A stretch of 64,000 bases of DNA from Allobosea sp. (lineage in GTDB: Bacteria > Pseudomonadota > Alphaproteobacteria > Rhizobiales > Kaistiaceae). Made by a program: the position numbers and the translations under genes. The notes under the pieces are model-generated. The model was not told the origin of the DNA. It ran no database searches and saw only the letters and a list, made by a program, of their open reading frames with translations. How positions within the stretch are numbered: position 1 is the stretch's first letter; each line of letters starts with the position of its first letter. Shown here in pieces: positions 54,797-63,734 of this stretch. The DNA lies in the NCBI GenBank assembly GCA_017307955.1, contig JAFKFV010000010.1, forward strand, positions 124,001 to 188,000, in the 5' to 3' direction.

Positions 54797-56866
54797 TCAG
54801 CCCCTGATCTCGATATGGGTGTTGCCGAAATCGTCGATCGAGACGCGGTTGCCCGGATGGACGACGATCGTCGTGCCCGGATCCTCGATGACGGCCGGGC
54901 CGGCGAAGACCATACCCGGCTCCAGCTTCTCGGCGTTGTAGATGACGGCCTCGTGGACGCCTTCGGTCGCGTAGTCGACCATGCGGCGGCCCTTGATGGC
55001 GTCCTCGAGCTTCGCGCCTGTTTTCGGCAGCGCGACGATCTCGAGCTTGCCAACCTCGGCCGAGGCGATGAGGTGCACGCCGACGATCTCGACCGCCGCG
55101 TTCAGGCGGTAGGTGTATTCGCGCTCATAGACCTCGTGGAAACGCGCGATCATGCCGGCGAGCTTCGCCGCGTCGACCGGGCCCGGCTCCATCGGCACCT
55201 CGACAGAATGTTCCTGGTTCTGGTAGCGGCACTTCACCAGCGGACGGAAGGTCACCTGGTCGGCCGCGACGCCCTCCTCGCCGAACTGCGCGGTCGCATG
55301 CGCGGTCATCTCCGCGACGAGAGCATCGAGCCCGGCCGCGTCGTCCTCCTCCATCAGCCGCGTCACGAAATAGTCGCGGCGAAGGTCGGACATCATCATG
55401 CCCCAGGCCGAGAAGACCGGCGCGCCGCGCGGCACGACCACCTTGCGGACGCCGAGTTCCTGCCCGAGCGCCACGCCATGCATGGCGCCGCCGCCGCCGA
55501 ACACGACGAGCGTGAAGTCGCGCGGATCGTGGCCGCGGTTCAGCGAGACCAGTTTCAGCGCGTTGACCATGTTGGAGTTGGCGATGCGGACGATGCCCCG
55601 CGCCACTTCCGTGATGCCGACGCCGAGTTCGGCGGCGAGCGGCGCCATGGCCCGCTCGACCGCGTCCATGTCGGCGATGACTTCGCCACCGCAGAAATAG
55701 TCGCGGTTGATGCGCCCGAGCACGAGATTGGCGTCGGTGGTCGTCGGCAGCGTTCCGCCGCGGCCATAGGAGGCCGGGCCCGGCGAGGCGCCAGCCGATT
55801 GCGGGCCGACATGCAGCTTGCCGAACGCGTCGACGCGGGCGATCGAGCCGCCGCCATTGCCGATCTCCACGAGATCGACGACCGGCACCATGATCGGATA
55901 GCCGGCCGACTTGCGGCTGCGCTCGATCCAGTAATCGGTCTTGATCGACACCTGGCCGTTTTCGATCAGCGAGCATTTCGCCGTCGTGCCGCCGATGTCG
56001 AGCGCCAGCACATTCGGCTCGCCGATGATGCGGCCGAGTTCCGCCGCGCCCCAGAAGCCGGAGGCCGGGCCGGATTCGACCATCGTGATCGGGATCGCCT
56101 TCACTGAGCGCAACGAGTCGACGCCGCAGTTCGACTGCATGATGTAGAGGCGGCCACGATAGTCGGCCGAGGCGAGGCCCTCTTCGATGCGGCCGAGATA
56201 GCGCTCGGCGACGGGCTGCACATAGGCGGAGAGGACGGTCGTGTTCGAGCGCTCATATTCGCGCCACTCGCGCGTGATCTGATGCGAGGCGACGACGGAA
56301 ACCTCGGGCCACAGCCGGCGGATCTCGGCCGCGACCGCCTGCTCATGCGCGGGATTGGCATAGGAATGGAGCAGGCAGACGGCGACCGCCTGCACGCCCT
56401 CAGTGCGGAAATCGTCGAGGATCGCCGGCAGGGCCGAAAGATCGACCGGCTTCGTCTCCTCGCCGCGATAGGAGATGCGCCCCGGCACTTCGCGCCTGAG
56501 ATGACGCGGCACGAAGGGCTCCGGCTTCTCATACATGAGATTGAAGAAATCGGGCCGGTTGCCGCGCGCGATCTCAAGCACGTCGCGGAAGCCCTCGGTC
56601 GTGATCAGGCCCGTCTTGGCGCCCTTGCGCTCGGTGAGGGCGTTGATGACGACGGTCGTGCCATGGGCGAAGAAGTCGACCGAGGCGATGTCCACATCGC
56701 CCTTCTTGAGCACATTGAGCACGCCGGCCTCGAAATTCGGCGGCGTCGTGTCGGACTTGGCGGTGCGGATCGTCTGCTTGCCGGTGGCGCGGTCGGTCTC
56801 GAAATAGACGAGGTCGGTGAAGGTGCCGCCGACATCGGTCGCTACGCGGAGGGTGGTCTCGGCCAT
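54797..56866 (-). CDS. hyuA: Hydantoinase A/oxoprolinase subunit A family protein (pair 1)
   Basis: 689 residues, ASKHA-fold ATPase subunit. Phosphate 1 motif ATDVGGTFTDLVYFE, ADIVVINAL-type FAHGTTVVINALTERKGAK, second domain VLALDIGGTTAKCSLIENG and IGNGGGSIARVD; FGGGGAMHGVALGQELG follows. C-terminal beta domain with PAVIEDPGTTIVVHPGN. Starts 22 bp after the GAF gene. Sibling of the HyuA at 60635-62662. Confidence 0.93.
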   Translation of the reverse strand: MAETTLRVATDVGGTFTDLVYFETDRATGKQTIRTAKSDTTPPNFEAGVLNVLKKGDVDIASVDFFAHGTTVVINALTERKGAKTGLITTEGFRDVLEIARGNRPDFFNLMYEKPEPFVPRHLRREVPGRISYRGEETKPVDLSALPAILDDFRTEGVQAVAVCLLHSYANPAHEQAVAAEIRRLWPEVSVVASHQITREWREYERSNTTVLSAYVQPVAERYLGRIEEGLASADYRGRLYIMQSNCGVDSLRSVKAIPITMVESGPASGFWGAAELGRIIGEPNVLALDIGGTTAKCSLIENGQVSIKTDYWIERSRKSAGYPIMVPVVDLVEIGNGGGSIARVDAFGKLHVGPQSAGASPGPASYGRGGTLPTTTDANLVLGRINRDYFCGGEVIADMDAVERAMAPLAAELGVGITEVARGIVRIANSNMVNALKLVSLNRGHDPRDFTLVVFGGGGAMHGVALGQELGVRKVVVPRGAPVFSAWGMMMSDLRRDYFVTRLMEEDDAAGLDALVAEMTAHATAQFGEEGVAADQVTFRPLVKCRYQNQEHSVEVPMEPGPVDAAKLAGMIARFHEVYEREYTYRLNAAVEIVGVHLIASAEVGKLEIVALPKTGAKLEDAIKGRRMVDYATEGVHEAVIYNAEKLEPGMVFAGPAVIEDPGTTIVVHPGNRVSIDDFGNTHIEIRG

Positions 56867-56888
56867 GCTCGTGCTTCCGTTCGTTGGA

Positions 56889-57410
56889 TCAGGCCGCGCG
56901 GGCGACGTCGCGCGCGGCGGCCTTGTCGGCGGCCATGAAGGCGATGGCGGCGAAGGGGCGGAGCTGCATGGCGAGGGCCATCCGCTCCGGCGTATAGTGG
57001 CCCTTGACGTCGAGGAGGTTCAGCGTGCCGACCACGTCGCCGGCGATGACGACCGGGATGTTGCAGCCGCTCTCGCAGCCGAGCGACTGGATCAGCGGCC
57101 AGTCGGAGAAGACTTCGGCAATCTGCTCGATCGTGTTCGAAACATAGGGCCGCTGCTTCTCGATCACCGTCTCGGACCAGATGCCGATCGACATCGGCTT
57201 GAAGCCGCCGGTCGGATAGGCCGTCTCGTTGCCGGAATAGGTCCGCCGCGCGAGACCGGCAGAGGCGTCATAGGTCATCGCCGTGAAAAGCTTCGTCCCG
57301 ACTGTCTCTTCGGTGATGCGCTGCAGCACCTCGAAGGCGCGACGCGGCTGGTCAGCCTCCGCCACCGCCTCCATGAACTCGTCCCAATAGGCATTGATGT
57401 CGGTTGCCAT
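56889..57410 (-). CDS. Stand-alone GAF domain protein in hydantoinase operon
   Basis: 173 residues, one GAF domain and no output domain. RAFEVLQRITEETVGTKLFT, LARRTYSGNETAYPTGG, YVSNTIEQIAEVF and NIPVVIAGDVVGTLNLLD form the ligand pocket; C112 and C116 (GCESGC) lie where GAF proteins often bind ligand. It resembles free-Met-sulfoxide reductase in size but lacks that enzyme's third cysteine motif. First gene of the GAF-hyuA-hyuB-amidohydrolase run, so probably a small-molecule sensor or accessory for it; mechanism unknown. Confidence 0.82.
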   Translation of the reverse strand: MATDINAYWDEFMEAVAEADQPRRAFEVLQRITEETVGTKLFTAMTYDASAGLARRTYSGNETAYPTGGFKPMSIGIWSETVIEKQRPYVSNTIEQIAEVFSDWPLIQSLGCESGCNIPVVIAGDVVGTLNLLDVKGHYTPERMALAMQLRPFAAIAFMAADKAAARDVARAA

Positions 57411-57423
57411 GGCTCACGCGCTC

Positions 57424-57465
57424 CTGATCTGATCAGAGAATTATCCTGTATCCAGACTGTCGACA
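57424..57465 (-). promoter_or_regulatory. Two palindromes upstream of the GAF-hyuAB operon
   Basis: CTGATC-T-GATCAG (57424-57436, 13 bp, fully symmetric around the central base) lies 14 bp before the GAF start, and TGTCGACA (57458-57465) lies 22 bp further upstream; the minus-strand AGGATAAT between them is a possible -10 box. TTGTCGACAG-like sites are used by some FCD-GntR regulators. The remaining 57411-57545 gap shows no gene. Confidence 0.45.
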
Positions 57466-57545
57466 ATATCCGATCTGCATGAATCTGCCCGTCGGCTGTG
57501 CAGAACTCCGGATGCGCCGCCGCTGCTCAATTCCTGGGCCGGGCG

Positions 57546-58844
57546 CTAGCGCGCCGGCCGCAACCCGCACCAGTCGGCGATGAAGAAGGCGATCGCCTTT
57601 GTCGTCTCGCGCATCGAGGCAAGGTCGGTCTTCTCGCTGGCGCTGTGGCTGCCGGAGCCGCAAGGCCCGTAGCAGAGCGTAGGGATGCCGTAATAGAGAT
57701 CGTACTGGCGCGTATCGCTCGTCGCCGTCTGGCTGAAGGTTTCAAGTTCTTCTCCGAACACCGCGCGATGGGCGCGGCGGAGCACCGCTTCGGCCTCGCT
57801 GCCCGGCTCGAAGACATGGCCGTCGGCCTGGAAGCCGATCCAGGTGAGCGCCGGTGGCGCGTCGACCCCGAGCCGCGCGGCGGTGGCGGCGACGGTATCG
57901 AGCACGAGCTGGCGCACCATGGGCAATGGATCGCCGGGGAGGACGGAGAGGCGGCATTCGATCTCGCACCAGGCTGGAACCGAGCCGAGCCAGTCGCCGC
58001 CGCGGATCTTGCCGCAGGAGAACTTCACCGGGTTCTCGATATGGCCGAACCAGGGATGGCTCTTCGCCCGCTCGTTGATGCGCGCCGTGAGGGCCATGAG
58101 GTCGGAAATGTAGTCATAGGCGGCGAGGATGGCGCTGGCGCCGGCCTGGGCCTGCAGCACATGAACCGGCTTGCCGAGAATGCGCAGGCGGAACCAGACC
58201 GAGCCGAGCTCGGCGCGAAGCAGCTTGTTCTCCACCGACTCGGGGATCAGGCAGGCGTCGGCGCGGTAGCCGCGCTCGAGCGTCGCCAGCGCGCCGTTGC
58301 CGGTGCACTCCTCCTCGCTCACCGTCTCGACGAACACGTCGCCCGCCGGGGCGAAGCCGGCGTCGCGGAGCGCGTCGAGCGCGAACACCATGGTCGCGAC
58401 GCCGACCTTCATGTCGTTGGCGCCGCGGCCATGCATGAAGCCGTCTTCGATCAGCGGCTCGAACGGCGGATGGCGCCATTGCTCCAGCGGCCCCGGCGGC
58501 ACGACGTCGATATGGCCCTGAAGGATGAGGCTGCGTCCTTTCGCGGTCCCCTCGCCTTCTTCGGCCGGAAACGAGGCCACGACCTGCACGGCCTTGGTGT
58601 AGTCGACATCGACGATCGCCGATGCGCCCGGCTTGCCCTCGATCGGCACCTCGGCGATCGTGAAGCTGTCGACGAGGCCGCCGCGTGCCGCGAACTCGCC
58701 GGCGAGCCATGCCTGGCACGGCGCCTCGTTGCCGCGCGTCGTATCGAAGGAGACCAGCCGCGCCAGCCAGTCGGTCTGGCGCTGCCAGTTGGCGTCGACC
58801 GCCGCCGCGACGGCGTCCCGGACGGATTGCGATAGCTCGGTCAT
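57546..58844 (-). CDS. M20 family peptidase (ArgE/DapE-type deacylase)
   Basis: 432 residues. Di-zinc amidase: LQGHIDVVPPG (His, Asp), GRGANDMKVGVATMVF (Asp), SEEECTGNGA (catalytic Glu pair), and C-terminal SGSHSASEKTDLAS (His). A bacterial-exopeptidase dimerisation domain lies in the middle (KPVHVLQAQAGASA). Members remove acyl or carbamoyl groups from amino acids, a sensible step after hydantoin ring opening. 63 bp after hyuB2 with a hairpin in between. Confidence 0.93.
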   Translation of the reverse strand: MTELSQSVRDAVAAAVDANWQRQTDWLARLVSFDTTRGNEAPCQAWLAGEFAARGGLVDSFTIAEVPIEGKPGASAIVDVDYTKAVQVVASFPAEEGEGTAKGRSLILQGHIDVVPPGPLEQWRHPPFEPLIEDGFMHGRGANDMKVGVATMVFALDALRDAGFAPAGDVFVETVSEEECTGNGALATLERGYRADACLIPESVENKLLRAELGSVWFRLRILGKPVHVLQAQAGASAILAAYDYISDLMALTARINERAKSHPWFGHIENPVKFSCGKIRGGDWLGSVPAWCEIECRLSVLPGDPLPMVRQLVLDTVAATAARLGVDAPPALTWIGFQADGHVFEPGSEAEAVLRRAHRAVFGEELETFSQTATSDTRQYDLYYGIPTLCYGPCGSGSHSASEKTDLASMRETTKAIAFFIADWCGLRPAR

Positions 58845-58863
58845 GTCGGATCCTCGAATGCAA

Positions 58864-58891
58864 ATCCGCCCGCGCGGGGGCGCGGGCGGAT
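58864..58891 (-). terminator. GC-rich hairpin between hyuB2 and the M20 gene (attenuator/terminator)
   Basis: Perfect 12-bp stem (58864-58875 with 58880-58891) with a 4-base loop. On the minus strand it is followed only by TTTGCATT, a short T-run, so it probably stops part of the transcripts after hyuB2 or stabilises their 3' ends. Confidence 0.6.
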
Positions 58892-58907
58892 GAAAATTGC
58901 TGGCGGC

Positions 58908-60635
58908 TCAGCCCTCGGCGAAGGCGTGCGGATAGTGCTGCCGCGCGAACTCTTCGGAGATGTAGCCGGCCTTGAGATCGGCCTCGACCGCCGCCTTCGG
59001 ACGATCGGCCGGCGCGCCATAGCCGCCGCCACCGCCGGTCGACAGTTCGAGAACGGCATCCTTGGGCACGACGAAGCGCGTCGTCTTCGGCAGCGACTCG
59101 AAGCGGCCGTCGGGGAAGCGGACGCCGACGCCGTTCGGCCGTGCGCCGCCACCGCCGGCAAGGCCCCAGGGCGCGTTCTTGGTGCGCTCGACCGCGGTCG
59201 TGATGAAGGTGTCCTCGGTCATGCGGAAGTGAAAGTCGATGCCCGGGCCGCCGCGCCACTCGCCCGGCCCGCACGAGTCCTGCGCGAGCGCCATCCTGTC
59301 CATGATCCAGGGGTTCTTCGCCTCCCAGACCTCGATCGGCGAGAAGCGGGTGGCGGACTCGGAGATGTGCAGCATGGTGCCGCCGTCGCCGCCCTTGAAG
59401 GCACCCTGCCCCGTCGGATGCGGCGAGCCATCGGCCCAGGGTTCGCCCGTCGCCTGGCGCGTGCCCCAATAGACGACCGAGGCGATGCAGCCGCCGCTCT
59501 GCGCCGGCACGGCGGCCGGAAGCGCCTTGGAGATAGCGTTGTAGATGACCTCGATCGCCTGCAGCGCCGGCCAGCCATAGAGGAAGCACGGCGCCGGCGG
59601 CAGCGGATGGAACATCGTTCCGGGCCGGGTCACCACCTCGACGGGCCGGAAATGCCCCTCATGCGGCGCCTCGCCATAGCCGGCGAGCATGGAAATCGCG
59701 ACCCGGCTCGCCGAGATGGTCGAGGGCAGCGGGCAGTTGACCGGGCCGGCGCGGGTCTCGGGCACGGCGGTGAAATCGAGGCGGACATTCGAGCCCTCGA
59801 TCTCGACCACGACCTCGAAGGGGATCGCGGCATCGGTGATGCCGTCCGAATCCATCTCGCCCTGGCCGACATAGCGGCCGTCCGGAATGCTCTCGAAATA
59901 GGAGCGCACCACCCGTTCGCCATGGTCGAACATGGCCTCGACGGCGTTGCGGAATTCGTCGCGGCCGAAGCGCTTCACCACCTCGACGAAACTGGAGGCG
60001 CCGACGCGGCAGCCCACCACCTGCGCGTTGAGATCGCCCGCGACGAATTTCGGCACGCGGCTGTTGGCGACGACCATGCGGTAGATGTCGTCGTTGAGCT
60101 CGCCGCGCTTGTAGATCTTGACGCCGGGATAGACGGTTCCTTCCTGGAACACATCGACCGTGTCGGTGCAGTAGGGATCCTTGCCGGCGATATCGAGCCA
60201 GTGGCCCTTGATGGCGGTGTAGCCGATCAGTTCGCCGTCATCGAGATAGACCGGATTGACGACCGCGAGATCCTGCGGATGCGAGCCGGTGCCGTAGGGC
60301 CAGTTGTACATGATCATGTCGCCGGGGAACATGTTGGCTTCCCCGCCGATCGCCTTCACGGCCTCCTGGACGCAGAAATTCAGCGTCCCCATGAACATCG
60401 GCAGGCTCGGCGCCTGCGCGAGCAGCCGCATCTGCGGATCGTAGATGGCGACGGCGAAGTCGAGCACCTCGTAGATGACGGGCGAAAAGGCCGTGCGCAC
60501 AAGCGCGCGCTTCATCTGGTTGGCGGCCGAATTCAGCGCATGGCGCACGACTTCGGTGGTGATGGGATCGGCCTTGGCCGCATCGCCGGAACGGGCGACG
60601 CCGGCGCGGTGGACCTCGATGTTGCGGGTCAGCAT
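58908..60635 (-). CDS. hyuB: Hydantoinase B/oxoprolinase subunit B family protein (pair 2)
   Basis: 575 residues. ITTEVVRHALNSAANQMKRAL opening and GGGGGYGAPADRPKAAVE ending are family-typical. The metal-site motif reads NWPYGTGSHPQDLAVV: the Asp of the common NDP triplet is Trp (codon 60300-60302) while His and the second Asp remain; HWLDIAG follows. Such a change could alter metal binding or mark a different substrate class. Starts on the stop of hyuA2 (TGATG). Paralogous to 53123-54793 but clearly divergent. Confidence 0.92.
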   Translation of the reverse strand: MLTRNIEVHRAGVARSGDAAKADPITTEVVRHALNSAANQMKRALVRTAFSPVIYEVLDFAVAIYDPQMRLLAQAPSLPMFMGTLNFCVQEAVKAIGGEANMFPGDMIMYNWPYGTGSHPQDLAVVNPVYLDDGELIGYTAIKGHWLDIAGKDPYCTDTVDVFQEGTVYPGVKIYKRGELNDDIYRMVVANSRVPKFVAGDLNAQVVGCRVGASSFVEVVKRFGRDEFRNAVEAMFDHGERVVRSYFESIPDGRYVGQGEMDSDGITDAAIPFEVVVEIEGSNVRLDFTAVPETRAGPVNCPLPSTISASRVAISMLAGYGEAPHEGHFRPVEVVTRPGTMFHPLPPAPCFLYGWPALQAIEVIYNAISKALPAAVPAQSGGCIASVVYWGTRQATGEPWADGSPHPTGQGAFKGGDGGTMLHISESATRFSPIEVWEAKNPWIMDRMALAQDSCGPGEWRGGPGIDFHFRMTEDTFITTAVERTKNAPWGLAGGGGARPNGVGVRFPDGRFESLPKTTRFVVPKDAVLELSTGGGGGYGAPADRPKAAVEADLKAGYISEEFARQHYPHAFAEG

Positions 60636-62662
60636 CAGTGCATCTCCTCCCGGGTGAGCAGCAATTCGCCATGGTCGCCGGTGGTGGCCGTCCAGAGCGC
60701 GTCGAGATAGAGCGTCGCCGTCGATTCCGTGACGATCGCCGGACCATGCAGCGGCTCGGTGATCGCCGCGCGCGGCACGACGCGGAAGGGCATGCGCTGC
60801 CCGAGTTCGAACGACCAGGCCGAGAAGGTCTCGTCGCCGCTCTCGGCTGCCGAGCCGGCCGCGAGATGCTGGCCGCGGCGCGGCAGCGGCGCCCGCACGG
60901 TGGCGCGGATCGAGACGATCTCGACCGCCTCGCTCATGATGCCGCCGAAACTGCGCCGGTACTCTGTCTCGAAGGCCGTCCGGATGGCTTCGGCCGTCCA
61001 GGCGACCGCGTCGCCCGCCAGCGGCACCTCAATCGACAGCCAGTGCTCCTGGCCCTTGTAGCGGAGGTCAAGCCGGGCCGTGCGCTCGGTGGTCCGGGCG
61101 AGATGGGCGCTGCGAGCGCCGACATCGGCGAAGAGCTCGGCGAGAAGACCGTTCGCGACGGCGAGATTATCGTCCGAGAGGTCCATGATGCGGGTGCGCG
61201 CGGCGGACTGGACCATGTCGGCGCCGAGGAGACCCCAGGCCGAGAAATTGCCGGCGAGCGGGGGAACGACGATGCGCTTCATCTGCAATTCGTCGGCGAG
61301 CAGCGTCGCCATCAGCGGACCGGCGCCGCCGAAGGGCAGCAGCACCATGCCGCGCGGATCGAGGCCCTGCTCGACCGAGACCTCGCGCATGGCATTGGCC
61401 ATGGACGAGGCCGCGATGCGCAGCACGCCGATCGCCGTCGCCTCGACGCTCTGGCCGATCGCCGCGCCGACGGGCTCCAGCGCCTTTTCCGCCTTGGCGA
61501 AATCGAGATGGATGCCGGAGGCGAGGCGCCCCGGCCCGAGCATGCCGAGATAGGCCGCCGCGTCGGTGAGCGCCGGCTCGGTGCCGCCCTTGCCGTAGCA
61601 GGCAGGCCCGGGCGCCGCGCCAGCGGAACGCGGGCCGACGCGCATCAGGCCGCCGATATCGATGTGGGCGATCGAGCCGCCGCCGGCGCCGATCGAGCGC
61701 ACATCGACCCACGGCGTCTGGATCGGCATGTTGTCGATGACGCCCTCATAGAGCACCTGCGGCTTGCCGTTCAGGATGAGCGCCGTATCGAAGGACGTGC
61801 CGCCGACATCGGCGGTGACGAGCGCCTCGATGGCGAGCTGCTCGGCGATCTCGCTCGCGCCCTGCGCGCCTGCGACCGGACCCGACATGATCGTCTCGAA
61901 CGGCCGGTCCTCGGCCTCGGCGAAGGTCATGGAACCGCTGCCGGAGCGGGTGATGAGCGAGGTGCCCTTGAAGCCGAGTTCGCGCAGCCGTCCGTCCAGC
62001 CGCTTCAGATAGCTCGACATGCGGCCGCGCACGAAGGCGTCGATGACCGTCGTCGAGGTGCGCTCATATTCGCGATATTCGCCGGAGATGCGGTGCGACA
62101 GCGAGATGCCGCCTTCGAAGCCGCCGTCGCGCAGCAGCGTCTCGATGGCGATCTCGTGCGCCGGATTGGCATAGGCGTTGATGAGGCAGACCGCGATCGT
62201 GTCGACCTCTTCCTCGGCGAGGCGCGCCAGCGCCGCCTTGACGCTGGCCTCGTCCAGCGGGCGCACGACCTCGCCGTCGAAACGGATGCGCTCCCCCACC
62301 TCGAGCCTCAGGTGGCGCGGCACGAGCGGCTCGGGCTGGCGCCAGAAGAGGTTATACATCTCGGCGCGATCGCCACGGCGGATCTCCAGCACGTCGCGGA
62401 AACCGTCGGTGGTGATCAGGCCGACCTTGGCGCCGCGCCGCTCGAGCAGTGCGTTGAGCCCGACCGTCGTGCCGTGCAGGAAGAACTCCGCCTTCTCGAT
62501 CACCGCCGGCGGCACATGGCCGCGCACGGCGGCGACGACGCCTTCCTCCGGCGCATGGGGAACGGTCGGGACCTTGCCCTCGACCGTCTCGCCGGTCTCG
62601 TCGTCATAATAGACGAGGTCGGTGAAGGTGCCGCCGATGTCGACACCAATACGCGTGGCCAT
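60635..62662 (-). CDS. hyuA: Hydantoinase A/oxoprolinase subunit A family protein (pair 2)
   Basis: 675 residues from ATG 62662 (MATRIGVDIGGTFTDLVY); the frame continues upstream through the Ldh gene as a shadow. Motifs: HGTTVGLNALLERRGAK, VTADVGGTSFDTALILNG, GAGGGSIAHIDIGG, LLPFGGAGPLMATLLADEL. Same domain order as pair-1 HyuA, clearly different in sequence, so the cell may act on two related substrates or two ring types. 16 bp after the Ldh gene. Confidence 0.93.
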   Translation of the reverse strand: MATRIGVDIGGTFTDLVYYDDETGETVEGKVPTVPHAPEEGVVAAVRGHVPPAVIEKAEFFLHGTTVGLNALLERRGAKVGLITTDGFRDVLEIRRGDRAEMYNLFWRQPEPLVPRHLRLEVGERIRFDGEVVRPLDEASVKAALARLAEEEVDTIAVCLINAYANPAHEIAIETLLRDGGFEGGISLSHRISGEYREYERTSTTVIDAFVRGRMSSYLKRLDGRLRELGFKGTSLITRSGSGSMTFAEAEDRPFETIMSGPVAGAQGASEIAEQLAIEALVTADVGGTSFDTALILNGKPQVLYEGVIDNMPIQTPWVDVRSIGAGGGSIAHIDIGGLMRVGPRSAGAAPGPACYGKGGTEPALTDAAAYLGMLGPGRLASGIHLDFAKAEKALEPVGAAIGQSVEATAIGVLRIAASSMANAMREVSVEQGLDPRGMVLLPFGGAGPLMATLLADELQMKRIVVPPLAGNFSAWGLLGADMVQSAARTRIMDLSDDNLAVANGLLAELFADVGARSAHLARTTERTARLDLRYKGQEHWLSIEVPLAGDAVAWTAEAIRTAFETEYRRSFGGIMSEAVEIVSIRATVRAPLPRRGQHLAAGSAAESGDETFSAWSFELGQRMPFRVVPRAAITEPLHGPAIVTESTATLYLDALWTATTGDHGELLLTREEMH

Positions 62663-62678
62663 GCCTCTCTCCGCTTCG

Positions 62679-63734
62679 CTAGGTGGGTTCGGCGCCGCTG
62701 GACGCCCTGGAGCGCAGGTCGGCGAGGACGCTGCGCTGGATGGGAATGCCGTCGCGCTCGGCGGCGCGGCGGTTGTCGTGCCGGCGGTCGCCGGGCAGCC
62801 GTTCCTGGCCGGCATCGCGGATGCGGCCGATCAGCTGCTCGACCCGCTCGGCAAAGCGGCGTCCGCCGCCGGCCTCGGGATCGATGACAATGAGGAGTTG
62901 TCCGGTCCGCGGCGTCTCGGCGCCGGGATGGGCCGACCAGTCAACCTCGAAGGAGAACTGGCCGCCTGTCAGGGCCGCGGCGAGGATCTCGACCATCATC
63001 GCCAGCGAGGCGCCCTTGTAGCCGCCGAAGGGCAAGAGCGCGCCGCCGTCGAGGATCGCCTTCGCATCGGTGGTCGGCGCGCCGGTCCTGTCGACGCCAG
63101 AACCTTGCGGCAGCGTCCGGCCCTCGCGGGCGGCCATGCGCACGTCGCCATTGGCGAGCGCGCTCGACGACTGGTCGAAGACGATCGGATCGCCGCCCGC
63201 CCTTGGCGCGGCAAACGCGATCGGATTGGTGCCGTAGACCGGCTTGCGGCCGCCGACGGGCACGACGCAGGCGAAGGAGTTCACGAAGGAAAGGGCGACC
63301 AGCCCCCGCTCGGCGAAGGGTTCCACGTCGGGCCAGAGCGCGCCGAAATGATGCGAATTGTGGATCGCGAGCAGCGCGATGCCGCTGCGCTTCACCTTTT
63401 CGAGCAGCAAGGGCGTGCCCCGCGCCAGCGCCGGCTGAGCGAAACCGTTCATGGCATCGACGCGGACGAAAGCGTCGGCCGCATCCTCGACCACGGGCTC
63501 GGCACGGCCGTCGACCCAGCCGCTCGCCAGCGTCGAAACGTAGCCCGGCACGCGGAAGAGGCCGTGGCTCTTCGATCCGTCGCGCTCGGCGCCGGCGCAG
63601 TTGCGCGCCTGCACGGCGGCGACCCAATCGGCCATGCCGGCCTTGCGGAAGATGGCTTCCAGCAGGGACACGAGGTCGTCATGGGATATGAATTCGGCGT
63701 CGGCCTCGGGCCGCGCCGGATCGGCATTGTTCAT
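62679..63734 (-). CDS. Ldh family oxidoreductase (malate/lactate/ureidoglycolate dehydrogenase-like)
   Basis: 351 residues. SHGLFRVPGYVSTL, AIHNSHHFGALWPDVEPFAERG (catalytic His region), PVYGTNPIAFAAPR, FDQSSSALANGDVRMAAREGR and FGGYKGASLAMMVEILAAALTG are the NAD(P)-binding and substrate blocks of this SsuC/YlbC-type family. In a hydantoin/ureide cluster a 2-hydroxy or ureido acid is a likely substrate. Starts on the stop of the ABC ATPase gene (ATGA). Confidence 0.92.
   Translation of the reverse strand: MNNADPARPEADAEFISHDDLVSLLEAIFRKAGMADWVAAVQARNCAGAERDGSKSHGLFRVPGYVSTLASGWVDGRAEPVVEDAADAFVRVDAMNGFAQPALARGTPLLLEKVKRSGIALLAIHNSHHFGALWPDVEPFAERGLVALSFVNSFACVVPVGGRKPVYGTNPIAFAAPRAGGDPIVFDQSSSALANGDVRMAAREGRTLPQGSGVDRTGAPTTDAKAILDGGALLPFGGYKGASLAMMVEILAAALTGGQFSFEVDWSAHPGAETPRTGQLLIVIDPEAGGGRRFAERVEQLIGRIRDAGQERLPGDRRHDNRRAAERDGIPIQRSVLADLRSRASSGAEPT

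Noticed and set aside
53117..56107. 996-codon open frame on the plus strand opposite hyuAB
   Set aside because: Antisense shadow of two well-defined genes; no domain pattern, repetitive Arg/Asp/Ala composition. Same for the long frame at 60638-62887.
56889..57410. GAF protein as free methionine-(R)-sulfoxide reductase
   Set aside because: Size fits, but the family's catalytic cysteine motifs (GVCG and a separate CD block) are absent; only CxxxC is present.
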